From Eutypa lata (Eukaryota > Ascomycota > Sordariomycetes > Xylariales > Diatrypaceae), in NCBI GenBank assembly GCA_022661535.1, contig JAKULF010000003.1, positions 2,294,001-2,358,000 of the forward strand: a stretch of 64,000 nt of DNA, read 5' to 3'. Of the stretch, positions 33,027 through 43,989 are shown piece by piece (position 1 is the stretch's first letter; every line of letters begins with the position of its first letter). The translations under genes were made by a program, and so were the position numbers. The notes beneath the pieces are model-generated. The model ran no database searches. It was not told the DNA's origin and saw only the letters and a program-made list of their open reading frames with translations.

Positions 33027-33859
33027 TTAGACAATGCATCTAGCAACTTCGTCGGTATAGGTTAAAGGCGCAACGTGACCAGCCTTAATACTCGTCGCGG
33101 TAACCTTTCTGCCGGTTTCTCGTTCAATCATGTCGATACCGGATTTTTCAATCTCAGGTGGAATGGTAAGATCATGAAGACATAGTAGATAGGATACTGG
33201 GACATCTTTAAAGAAGGGATACGTCAAAGGACTGGCGAAGCTGGCAGCCGAGTGGTGGGCCAGCTTCCTGCCCCACACTTCTCCTTCTTTCTCGGGCATA
33301 TCTGAGAAGGACAGTGCCGCCAACTTTGGAATATTGGGATAGTAAAACCATCCTTTGTCCTAGCTGAGAATTGGTTAACATCGCTTGACTCGACAAGATA
33401 CATGCGGAATGAGTGGAAAACAAACATCAAGTGCAGCCGGGACCTTGCTTTCCTCGGGCAATGGTGCCTGTACGCTTGCAGCGGGCTCTCCGACATTTGG
33501 CACGAGTGATGTCATATAGGCAATTCCGACAATTCCGCCGTCGAGACCTTGTGCCTCCCTGTTTTTCTTGGTCAATCCTCGGACGCTTTCAGTCCCAGGA
33601 GTTACCCCCCCCCCCCCCCACATAAGAGTGGGTGATGAGGATTATGTTATTTCCGGAGTCTGCTAGGCTTCTGACATGTCTGGTGATGAACGCTGCATCG
33701 TCGTACATATTTGGCGGCTTTCCTTCTCTGGGTCCTGGAATGCTGATGCTGGGGAGGTCTAATATCCAACCCACGCGCCGTCACGGCGTTGACAACCGGA
33801 ATATAAAACTCTGGGAGCGCAGAGGCTCCAGGGACAATCAGTATAGAGAGTTGACCCAT
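33027..33859 (-). pseudogene. Alpha/beta hydrolase with two frameshifts
   Basis: Alpha/beta-hydrolase-fold protein of the small plant-esterase-like fungal group. Seen in three frames: MGQLSILIVPGASALPEFY (33859-), then LPSISIPGPREGKPPNMYDD and NIILITHSYVGG (nucleophile elbow region), then TESVRGLTKKNREAQGLDGG, and after an intron (about 33398-33356) the C-terminal SFSDMPEKEGEVWGRKLA, YLLCLHDLTIPP (acid region) and KAGHVAPLT (catalytic His). The first shift is near 33765. The second is at a run of 15 G (33605-33619), just after the THSYG nucleophile motif. Both domains are otherwise well kept, so either a recent pseudogene, a slippage-controlled gene, or an assembly error in the homopolymer is possible. 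Confidence 0.65.
33605..33619. repeat. Homopolymer C15 (G15 on coding strand)
   Basis: A run of 15 C bases inside the alpha/beta hydrolase, directly after the codons for the nucleophile-elbow motif. The reading frame before the run does not continue after it; the frame that continues the protein is offset. Confidence 0.9.
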
Positions 33860-35203
33860 GATGAAACTATACAGATGGCTCTAGAAGTGATGGGAAGATG
33901 AACTGTCCTATGTAGGTGTGAATAACTAAGTAAGATGAAAAGGTTGGGAACATGCGGCCCGAAATGTGCAGTGCAGAGTGAGGGGGGCAGAGTGTAAAAC
34001 TTTTCAGAAGAGGCGCGGCAAGACACGTGGGAATTGCGCGTCTCTTATGGCATAGCATCCATTCTCCATTCCAAAGCACCTACAGTGTAACTATCAACCA
34101 CTTTCAGATAGTGACGTTATGTGCTTGATTGGTTGGGTCCATGTAAGGGGGTACCTAAGTTAGGTAACCCCCAGGGCCTGGTCAAACCAACAAGCAAGGT
34201 TGCACTTCTCATTAGATACCACCCGTCTTCTTCTTTTTTTTTTTTTTTCTTTTTTTTTTCTTTCTGCATGAGCTGAGTTGGTATGTTGACCTCCGCGCCT
34301 TGCATCGATATCCATTTACATTCTGCAATGGCTTCATTATGTCCACTACTCAACCACGCTCTTGTACCCCTATTTGGCATTCTTTTTTTAGGTCAATTTA
34401 GACTCTTTGTGTTATAACTTTTGCGACATGACAACAGGGTTCATCCTTTGCATTTGAATATTGTCATACATGGCCCGAGCTGAGGGCACGTTTTAACAGA
34501 CGTTTAGTACTAGAGAAAAAAAAAGTTATGCGTTATATACTATCCTAGATTCAATCCCTGTAGCAGATATTCTGTTTCTTAATACAGTCTTTTAATAGGT
34601 CCATAACCACTACGATAATGCGGTTGCAGTGAATCGGACTCTTATTTACCTGGGGGAAGACATGAATCCATTCTAGGTATGATGCACTACCCAAGTGCTT
34701 TTCTGAAATTTCAACATAATTGATATTAAGTGTCACTTTCTACTACAGTTCTTATTACCTTGATTTCTTCAACGAGTTTAATGAGAAAACCTTAGTTAAT
34801 GTTAGACTAGAATGGACTAACTTACACATGGGACAATTAGATGACTAAGAGTTTCTACTCGGGTCAGTGAGAGCCAGCCGAGTCACAGCATTAAGTGGTG
34901 GTAGATGCTATATGCTGAAAATCGTGTTGCTTACTTTAGTATATTGATCAGGGTGATATTTTAAAATAATTTTTTCATGACGATATTCTACCGGTTTACA
35001 AGGATAAAGAACGATTAAGATGCCCCACACAAGCCTTTAAGGGTTGTGCTGACGCCTGAAAGAGGGCTAGGGTTTACGTCTTACCGCAAGGCATCTAGTC
35101 TAACATCTTAGCCCTTTCAGCTTCAACTTGTCAGCTTGCCAGCTTGACAAGTGCTTTTATAAAAATACAAACTAGCTGCACCATACTACATCGCACGGAA
35201 AAC
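33860..35203. other. Intergenic, no gene recognised
   Basis: About 1.3 kb. It contains a poly-T/C tract at about 34226-34263 and otherwise AT-rich sequence; short frames show no family resemblance. It serves as the 5' region of the small membrane protein gene. Confidence 0.5.
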
Positions 35204-35602
35204 ATGCCTGTTCTGGCTAACTCTGTTTTCATGGCACAGAGCCTTTTCTTGATCGGAAGCGGATGCTATATGTTGCTCAGTCCAGAGCAAGCAGCCCAAC
35301 GACCGCAGCTTGAGGGCGCACCTCCAGGGGTTCTACTTGGTTTCGGGTAGGGTATCACTCAACTACGTAGCATTTAGCTAGCTGCTGACATAAGCCCTAC
35401 CAGTTTATCTACCCTCAGCCTTGGTAGCTGTTATGCGTACCTTGCTTATAAGGGCGATCGACACTGGATGAGGTTCAGCGCAGTGGGTCGGGCGCTAGCC
35501 GCTGTTCTTTTTGCTAGAGCTGGCGGTGCACTACGAGAAGTCGCATATTTTGAAGCAGTCATCGGGGTCTTGACGGCATTGGCTCTCTGGAGCGGTAAAT
35601 GA
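35204..35602 (+). CDS. Small integral membrane protein, hypothetical
   Basis: About 113 residues in two exons, 35204-35346 and 35404-35602, intron GTAGGG..CCAG with in-frame join GFG-LSTLS. Hydrophobic stretches: residues about 3-22 (SVFMAQSLFLIGSGCYMLL), 41-60 (LLGFGLSTLSLGSCYAY), 72-90 (GRALAAVLFARAGG) and 95-110 (VIGVLTALALWSG), so probably four short helices. The pattern resembles DUF4267-type fungal membrane proteins, but I cannot confirm this. No functional neighbours; it stands alone between two empty regions. Confidence 0.65.
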
Positions 35603-36167
35603 ACTTTTTGATATACCTATCTCATGATCTTCAAATGGGCATGTTTGAATGAAACATCAGTGGTCGGGAGGCCATGTAGATATTGGTACATGAGTACATC
35701 GAGGATGAATTCGTCGAATAAAGGTGTTCTAAGATGTATATAAAACCACTGCAAGCTTTCAGTGAGATACTGGGGGGTCGATCAATGCTGTTACGGTTAC
35801 TAATCCTAGGCTATATTCAAGCGAGTCTATGACTTCCATTATTATTTGTCGTCTGATGGCCTACTAGGCGGACCTTATGAACAATTTATGACCTATAGCA
35901 GGCAGATAAGACGATCAAAATGTCAAAACATTGGGCATCACCCGCAACATTTATTTATATAGCGCCAAAGTGCCAAATCGCACTAAAATAGTAGGGGACT
36001 TTGATACCGACAATATCATTGGGTCATTTTGTACGAAGTATTATAGTAGTGTGGTGGTGTGAGCTATGACCCACGTCTAAGCAAAATAGTTGTCGTTAGT
36101 TGGCTTCTCTAGTACATAATTTATCAAAGGTTCCGATGAAACTATTGTGTATCGTGATGTATTTTGG
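35603..36167. other. Intergenic, no gene recognised
   Basis: 565 bp between converging 3' ends of the small membrane protein and the DUF6601-like gene. No structure of note. Confidence 0.5.
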
Positions 36168-37184
36168 CTAGACGTGATTTTCTGTCCTCTTTTTGTTATC
36201 CATCTCGATATGATCGCTGGAAAGCGTCCTCCCTAAATGGCGTTCCCGTTCCTTCAGGCCTTGCCAAGTCTTAGCCCAATTTACCAAGAATAATACCAGA
36301 AATATTAGAATGACGAGCCCGATAGCAGCTAGAGGGCCCAGAATCGAGAAAACGGTCAATCCGTAAGAAGCGGCCTGAAAGCTCTCGTTTTCTGTTAGCT
36401 GGGTTGTGGATAAGCCGACCTGCATTGCGGACAGAATGATGACGAAGTATCCCATCGCAACAATGATTAACTGAAAATTGTCGCTCGCGAAGCTCCCATA
36501 TGAATTCCACCGTGGTAGGTAGCCCACGAAAGAATTGCCCAGAAAGAAGTAAATGAGATTCAACCTGTTTAGTCGCAGCTCCCCATACACAAACCGGTCC
36601 GCTACTTCTGATTGGATCTTGCTGGAGCTTGTCAAGAGTCGGCGAACGAAAAGACGCCACTGCTTCCATGACACGCCGAGGGGAATGAGGTGCTTCTCAA
36701 TAGCAATATAGTAATCGCTTTCATGGGCTATGAGCGCTGTATATGAGACCAGAAACCCTAGGCTGCATTCCCTAAGGCGACAACTAACGCAGGGCTGCTG
36801 AGTGACGTCTTTGCAGGAATGGTCTTGTCGACATGATAAATAATCTTCCCAGAACTTTGGATTGAGAAGAAACCGTGGAATGGGTTTCAAGAATATCCGT
36901 CCTTGGCCCCATATCAAATGCATATCCATGCGTTCTGTTATGACGATTTCCCGCTGCAAAAGGACTTGGTGGTGAAGCGAGCGAGGGGGTACTGGGCGCC
37001 CAGCCATCCAGAGATATCTCATCATATTATGTAACTTCGTCAAGTCGAACTCTTGCGCGATGAGGTCTACATCAGGATGTGTAGCTGGCACTAGGTCATC
37101 TTTGATTCGATAGGATGCCGGCAGTTCATCGGAGTACTCCCCATCTGGGGGCATATTCTCACTGTTCGCTATGTCGATACTCAT
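36168..37184 (-). CDS. DUF6601-like membrane protein
   Basis: Single-exon, 338-residue protein that resembles fungal DUF6601 proteins; function unknown. Seen: a polar N-terminus, the conserved-looking MMRYLWMAGRPVPPRSLHHQ, EIVITERMDMHLIWGQGRI and FLKPIPRFLLNPKFW, a cysteine-rich segment SCRQDHSC..PCVSCRLREC, LRLNRLNLIYFF, and two C-terminal transmembrane segments (about residues 238-258 and 282-312) with a basic tail. Probably an endomembrane or plasma-membrane protein with the N-terminus in the cytosol. It shares a 685 bp divergent upstream region with the NLR-like gene. Confidence 0.8.
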   Translation of the reverse strand: MSIDIANSENMPPDGEYSDELPASYRIKDDLVPATHPDVDLIAQEFDLTKLHNMMRYLWMAGRPVPPRSLHHQVLLQREIVITERMDMHLIWGQGRIFLKPIPRFLLNPKFWEDYLSCRQDHSCKDVTQQPCVSCRLRECSLGFLVSYTALIAHESDYYIAIEKHLIPLGVSWKQWRLFVRRLLTSSSKIQSEVADRFVYGELRLNRLNLIYFFLGNSFVGYLPRWNSYGSFASDNFQLIIVAMGYFVIILSAMQVGLSTTQLTENESFQAASYGLTVFSILGPLAAIGLVILIFLVLFLVNWAKTWQGLKERERHLGRTLSSDHIEMDNKKRTENHV

Positions 37185-37869
37185 GTTGTTGTAAGAAAAG
37201 CTGAACGCGAAAAGTTAGATAGCATGGAGAGTGCAAACCTGGACTCGAAAACCCATGGACGCATTGCACTTGATGACTTATAATTAAACTACTGTCGGTG
37301 ATTGAGCTGGAAGGCTTGCATAAGGAACATGTGCGTAGGAAGTATGTTTTAAGTTACCTCTTATGGGGTACCTTTATGGTCTAAGCAATATGTAGGTCAA
37401 CAGCCGTACCTTAGGCAAGGGTCTAGTGGTTTTGGCCCCCAAGCGGAGTCAGAGTAAGCTCTAAGAATCCTTGCACCAGGTATATTGCTCGCGCCATCTG
37501 GAACGCCAAAGCTAATCAGGAAAGGGGCCATTTCTAAATCGAGCGAGCTGAAAGATCGGCAGACCAATCAGGAATATGATGAACCATGGTAATAGCACAG
37601 CTGCTACCAAAACTACCTGGTGAGACTGGTGGCACATATTTTCTGACGGGGCGGGTGTCAAGGAGGATCTAGAACTAGGACTATGACTAGGACGAGGATT
37701 TCAAATCAAAATATGACATAGATAAATGGTCGTCTCTGTTGCTATTATTCGAAGTCAGAACCTTACGTCTTAAACAAAACCTCTTAAACAACACTACAGA
37801 TTTCCACCAATATCACCATCACAACTCGTAGGGAATATAGCACCCCCTCGATAGGCGTAGTGGACCAAG
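37185..37869. promoter_or_regulatory. Divergent upstream region, DUF6601-like gene / NLR-like gene
   Basis: 685 bp between two divergent starts. No clear TATA or repeated element seen. Tracts of short AGG/ACTAGGACT-type repetition occur near 37665-37700. Confidence 0.35.
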
Positions 37870-40800
37870 ATGGTAGCTACCGCAGATCTGGTAGCTAATG
37901 GCCAAGGACTCACAGTTCTATGTCCAGGAGAAGAAGTGGACGAGAGTACAATCACAATCGAGTTTGTTTTCATTGACTATTCAAGTCCCATGACCACACG
38001 GCTAATAATATTCTAGTCTCGTCGCGGTTCCTGGGCTAGGGGCTGACCCGAAGAGAAGTTTTGGCTCCGAGACTGGTAAAGGGTTTAATTGGCTTAGCGA
38101 TGAGCGGGAAGGAATAAGATCGGATATCCCAGGAGCTCGAGTGCTGCTGTACGAGTACGATTCCCGCTGGTATGGCCAGGCCGCGTTGCCACAGACTCTT
38201 TTCAATGCAGCCACTCTCCTCTTAGACAGCCTGATCGTTAAAAGAGAGAAATGCAAGACTCGACCCCTTGTATTCCTCGCCCATAGCATGGGCGGTCTGG
38301 TTGTGGCGAAGGCCCTGACTCTCGCTGCATCGCGACCCGAAGAGATCGAGAGGCTGCGCATCTACGAATGCTTTGCCGGGGGAATATTCTTCGGCACACC
38401 ATTCCGAGGGTCCTCGGAAGCAGGAAAGGCGCTCCTATTCGCATCCGTGCTCGAAGCCTTTGATAAGGGTGTTCCTAGCCAGATGATCAAGGTCCTCGAT
38501 CCTGACCTAGATACCCTTTCGGAGCTTAGGAACGACTTCACCCGGCTTGTCACGAAAGAACCGAAGGCAAATATAGCTTGTATATATGAGCTAAAGGAGA
38601 CAAGTTACGTGAACATGAACATCGGTAAATTCAAGTTCCGTGTAAGTACTAAGGCTCTTCTTGAAGCTGAAAGGATATATACTAACCTATTTCAGGGCCT
38701 CCAAGAGATTGTTGTCACCCAAGATTCGGCTAAGCTGGACTGCGCCGAAGATGTTCGCGGCATGGCCTGCGATCATCGACAACTTAATCGATTTGACAAC
38801 GTCAAAGATGGGCGTTACGAGAGCGTACGCTTGTTGCTGAGGGGTATTGTGACGAAGGCTCGCATCATTGTGAAAAGACGACTGAATGCTTCGAAGCACT
38901 CTGCCATCGACGACGCAACATTTAGCCGCCTATCGAATAGTTTGAACGTCGCCGACTATCACCGGAAGCGACAGAACGTCGAGAGTGTGAGCGGAGACTC
39001 CTCGTGGATACTGAAGGAGCCTAAGTATTTGAACTGGTCGGCAATTGCAGACGAGCCGAGCGGTTATAACTGTCTCTGGGTTTCTGGTACTGAAGGTCAG
39101 GGAAAATCCAAAGCCGCACTTTCAGTGTTGGAGACGCTTGAAGAGGTGGAATACAAGAACGGAACTCCCGGTGCGAAGGATGCTCTGGTAGCGTATTTCT
39201 TTTGCGATTCCGCTCCCGACTACCGGAGCGCAGAGAATCTGCTCAAGTCTCTGATGTGGCAGTTAATCCTCAAACGAAGACCTTTAGCTCAATATGTCAA
39301 GGGCTTTGCTGCTCAGGAGATGTCTCGGTCTTCAAACACGTCTGGTACCTTCAGCCTCACGAAGCTATGGAGAGGTCTGCAGGACATGCTGAGAGACCCC
39401 TCTGTGCAGAACGTCTACTTGATCATAAACAATCTACACTACCTGTCAGAGGGGACCGAAGAGTTCTTGGAGATCATCAACTCTGAAGTCTTGGCAGAAC
39501 CTACCGGAGTCGAAGATCCCATAAAAGAGAAGGTTAAATGGATGTTTCTCAGCAGGGCGCGCGAGAATATCAAAGATGCTTTGCATGGAGGTGATGAACC
39601 GGACGTTCTCCGAGTAAACCTTGAGGACGGGTCAAAGGATGCACAACTCCGCCTATCGCTCAAGGCATACACAAGGGACAGGGTCAAAACCTTGGCTGTT
39701 TATAAAAGTTATAGCTTGTCGCTGCAGTATTTCGTCACCAGTATACTGCAGCAAAGGGCCGAAAATAACACTCTCTGGGTTGAGGTGGTATGCCGACTCT
39801 TGGAAGGCCTCCCCTCATCTCACGTGCAAGTGCGGAAAACCCTCGAGGCGATTCCCCAAGATCTGGAAGAGCTGATCAAGAGAACATGGTCGGAGGTAAG
39901 TTCGTCCTCAACCCCCAAGTGCATTACCACCTTCGTAACTTACTAACCCCGGCTAAATCAGGCCTTGGGCTCAAACACAGAAGGAATTGATAATATCAAA
40001 GAGATCCTCCGCACGCTAGCTATCGCTTACGAAGACCCGACGATTGACGAGCTGAAGGTCATCGCAGAACTAAGCGACTCGCCAGATGCAGAACACGTTC
40101 AAGAACAAGTCAGGGCTTGTGGACCACTGCTCCGGATTTATGACTCCTCTGATGAAGGCTACTATGACTTAGGCTCAATGAGGGTTACATTCGTGCATCC
40201 ATTGGCTAAGGAGTCCCTTCTCAGAAGCTCCCGAAAACTAATTGGCCTATCAGACGATGACGAGGACCAGCTTGAAGTCAGATGGCAGCACGGCGTAGTT
40301 GCTCTCAGGTGCTTAGCTTACACGTTTGGGAAGCTGGAGCCAGAAGACAAAAACGCAAACTGGGAAGAAGTAGCAACTGGCGCAGAGGCCAAAGATGAAA
40401 TGGAGAGAGACTTGGATGAGATATTCCCGGAAGAGGTTGCAGAAGTCGACGAAGAAGTAGAAGCTCTGGAATACCCATTGTCTTACTGGCTCCGCCACGG
40501 CAACGAATCCACTCCCGATTTTGTCGACACTCTGGATCTGAAACACGCATTTTGGGCCATGGACTCGTCGGTTCGCCGTCGCTGGTGGTCAGCGTACGCG
40601 GATAGGGATGGCTATGGCGAGCTGACTGGTCTGACCGCCATGCATGTTGCTGCCTTCTTCGGACTAACTTCCCTCATGGATCCTCTCGTAGCAACCGGGC
40701 ATTCCAACGAGATCCGCATTCGCGACTCTTGGGAAAATCAGCCGCTGCATTGGGCTGCAGAACGCGGACACCTGGATACAATGGAGAAGTTACTCTCTCT

Positions 40801-43669
40801 GGGAGCGGATATCAACGACGGTATACAAGACCAAGTCTGGACACCATTGCATATGGCTGCCTCTACTGGACAGGTCGAGGCCATCGAGCTGCTATTGAGT
40901 GGACACTACGGGGCAACAGAATTGAACGCAGTGTCAAAAGAAGTGGGAACTCCTTTTACTCTAGCTATCTCATGCAACCAGAAGGCGGCAGCTGAGCTGC
41001 TCCTAGCCAAAGGCGCAAGCCCTACCTTGACCTCTGACGATTTCGAGTCACCGGTAGCTATCGCGGCACTCAGGGGCTATGATGATGTCGTTGATAACCT
41101 GCTACGTGCTGGAGCATCCCAAAATATGGTATCGAGAGATTTCGGGAGTGCCCTTGGCGCTGCAGCTTCGGCCGGACATTTTGATATAGTTGAAAGACTA
41201 ATGAGGTTTGATAACGATCTAACGTCACATCAACGCGCCCTCGAAGAAGCTGCGCAGCACAACTTCAACCTCATTGTTAGGCTGCTGCTCCAGGGTTCCG
41301 CGCAGCTTCATTGTGATAAGTCTTTCGAAATGGCTGCATCACAGGGACATGATGCTGTCATTAAGGAGATTTGGGCTCATCACCAGCAGCATAATGCACT
41401 TACACAAATCTCTGTCAACAACGCATTATACGTGGCCACGGATGGTGAACAGGAGACTACCGTCGACCTCCTGCTGCGATACTGTGGCGCAGACCCTAAC
41501 TCTACCGGGGAAGAATATGGCAACGCCGTGACAGCAGCAGCTTACGATGGGAATGTGAACATCCTGAAAATGCTTATCAACGCTCGTGCGGATCTCAACG
41601 CTGCTTCTGGCTATCCCCTTCAAGCAGCGGCGTCTCAGGGTCATGAGGATGTTGTCGCCTTCTTGTTGCAACATGGTGCATCCGCTGACGGATACGCTAC
41701 AAAACACCCCGACGGCACCCCGCTGCAAGCAGCTTGCGTCGCTGGCAACAGCGAGATTGCCAAGATGCTGCTGACCCAAAGGGCAAACCCGAACCGGGGT
41801 TCCGGTGATTTTACCAACCCACTCATCGCCGCAGCGAGCCAGGGTCACGGGGACCTCCTAGAGTTGTTGCTCGAGCACGGGGCTGATCCTAATGTTTTCG
41901 GGGGTGCGGATAAGAGCACGCCGCTCATTAATGCGGCTGCGACCTTGCCTGCAAACCGATTGGAAGTGTTGATCAAACATGGAGCAAGGGTTGACACTCA
42001 GGACCCTGATGAGGACAATGCTTTGATCCTTTCGGCGTTGGTTGGAGACGACGATTGCGTTGAAATGCTACTCAAATACGGCGCCAATATCAACATTAGC
42101 GGCAAACACAACGGGACCGCCCTACATGCTGCTGCCTCGAACGGGCACGTCGAAACCTGCCGGCTGTTGCTGCAACGGGGAGCAGACCCCACCGTCCGAG
42201 GTGGACCGTACGACACGGTCTTTCAAGCCGCTGCGATCTCGGGCAACAAGGAATGTCTCCATCTTGTGCTGGACGGGCCCGCGAATAAAGGAGGCCTCCG
42301 TAGCCTACAATTCTGGCATGACAAGATAGACGTGAACGTGCAAGGCGGGTCACATTTCACTGCGCTCCACGCTGCTGCTGCTGAGCCTGACGATGGGTGT
42401 CTACGTCTTCTACTTCAGCGCAGCCCGGCCGTCAGCGTGGTGCCAAGGGGAGATGCCAAGATGGGCACTCCCCTACATTCTGCAGCCTTCGCCGGCTGCA
42501 ATCGAAATGCACGGTTGCTCCTCGAAGCGGGAGCGGATCCCAATATCACTGCCGGATCACACGGCACCGTCCTACAAGCAGCTGCTCTAAAGTGTGGTAC
42601 GGATATCTGCGAGTTACTACTGGAGCACGGTGCGAAGACGGACAAGCTCTCTGGTAAGTACGGCAGTGCTCTAGTAGCAGCTGTTGTGCGCGACTATCAC
42701 GAGTGGGATACTAGTATGCTGGAGTTCCTCCTAGCGAAGGAATTCCCACCGGAGGCTTACTACGCAGCGTTGGAGAAGGCGTTTAACCTACAGCGCAAGG
42801 AAGCCTTCAGACTTATCTGGAAGAGCGTTCAGTCGAAGGACCCTAAGACGTTTAAAGGCCTGAATGTGAAGCAACTCCTCGGCCGTTTCAAATTCCAACT
42901 GCGTGGGCGAGGGGGCGTCATCCACACGGAAGATGAAGATGCGAATAGTGATTTCGCAGATGACGTCGAACATTACGACCAAGATTTCGAGGACGAATAT
43001 GTAGAGACTGAGGAAGAAGATGATGATGAGGACTCTACCAATGAGAATCAGGCTGGCGCACGGCAACTCAACGGCGGTACTGACAGGAGTTTGCCAATAA
43101 GGTCCTCCAACGGGACCAGAGGACTAGGTGATGCAGGCAATGGGTACCAAATTTCAAATTTCACAAACGGTGCTGGCAACGGGGGTACCGGAGGGACTGA
43201 GAACGGTAATGATGTAACAATGGGAGGAACCGAGAATAGAAGCATCCAAAGTACCGATCCCGCAACCACCGGATATGAAGAGAACCATGATGAAGGTCAA
43301 CCGGAACATGAAGCGGGAGATGACAAGAGGGGTATAGAAGAGGGAGAAGGTGAGCATCAAGAGGAAGAGAACGAGGCGGACGCCCAAGAAGAGGAGCATC
43401 AAGGCTCGGAGCTTGAGAAGGAAGAACCTGAAGAAGGAGAACATCAAGAGGAAGAGGAAGAAGGAGAACCTGATGAAGATGAAAATCAAGAAGAGCTGCC
43501 CGAAGACGATGCCCCTGAAGAGGAAGCCCCTGAGGAAGAGGCTGAGGAAGAACAGCTCGAAGAGGAAGAGCCCGAGGAAGAACAGCCTCAAGAAGATGAG
43601 CAGCAAGAGGAAGAAGAAGCTGAAGGAGGATGGCGGGGGAAAGCCTCAAGGTGGATGGACAGATTGTAA
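37870..43669 (+). CDS. NLR-like protein: alpha/beta hydrolase, NACHT-like NTPase, ankyrin repeats, acidic tail
   Basis: About 1,874 residues in four exons: 37870-37961, 38017-38641, 38696-39895 and 39962-43669; the splices restore IDLVAVPGLGADP, FKFR-GLQEI and RTWSE-ALGSN. Order: alpha/beta-hydrolase effector-type domain (about residues 30-250; VPGLGADPKRSF, LAHSMGGLVVAKAL), linker helices, NACHT-like NTPase (about 310-640; P-loop SGTEGQGKSKAAL, VYLIINNLHYLS at the Walker B place, FLSRAR sensor-like), a helical region, ankyrin repeats (about 860-1560, at least 18 AAxxGHxxxVxxLL-type units), then about 250 low-complexity Glu/Gly/Asn-rich residues. Fungal NLR-like STAND proteins of this layout are linked to nonself recognition and programmed cell death; that role here is inference. 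The Walker B acidic residues are replaced by Asn. Confidence 0.85.
42926..43640 (+). repeat. Low-complexity Glu-rich coding tract of the NLR-like gene
   Basis: GAA/GAG-rich purine tract encoding the C-terminal acidic tail, with short imperfect units of the EEEAPEEEAEEEQ and EPEEGEHQEEE kind. It is followed by a short basic/aromatic end, WRGKASRWMDRL. Such tracts are prone to length change. Confidence 0.8.
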
Positions 43670-43989
43670 AAGGGGCATAACCGCAGCAGAGAATTAGTCT
43701 AGGTGGATATAATTTCAGTGAAAGTTAGTCTATATATAATGTGAGCAACTAGAAGCAATGCTGCATTCAATCTGAACAAATACATTGTACGGTATATAAC
43801 CCCGTATTATGTCATGAAGATTGTTGAATTCAGTAGCGGACAACAGGCCCCACTTTGCTTTGCCTAGGTACAGGTACTCGTGAGCTTAGCTTCGATCTAC
43901 TAGAGATGTATAACCTGTCTCATTCACACTCTTCCAATTGAGTAGCCTAATACGGTGACGGGGATTTCTTGAACCGGAATGCTCTCACA
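43670..43989. other. Intergenic/5' region of the aldehyde dehydrogenase
   Basis: 320 bp. No gene and no clear element beyond general AT bias. Confidence 0.4.
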
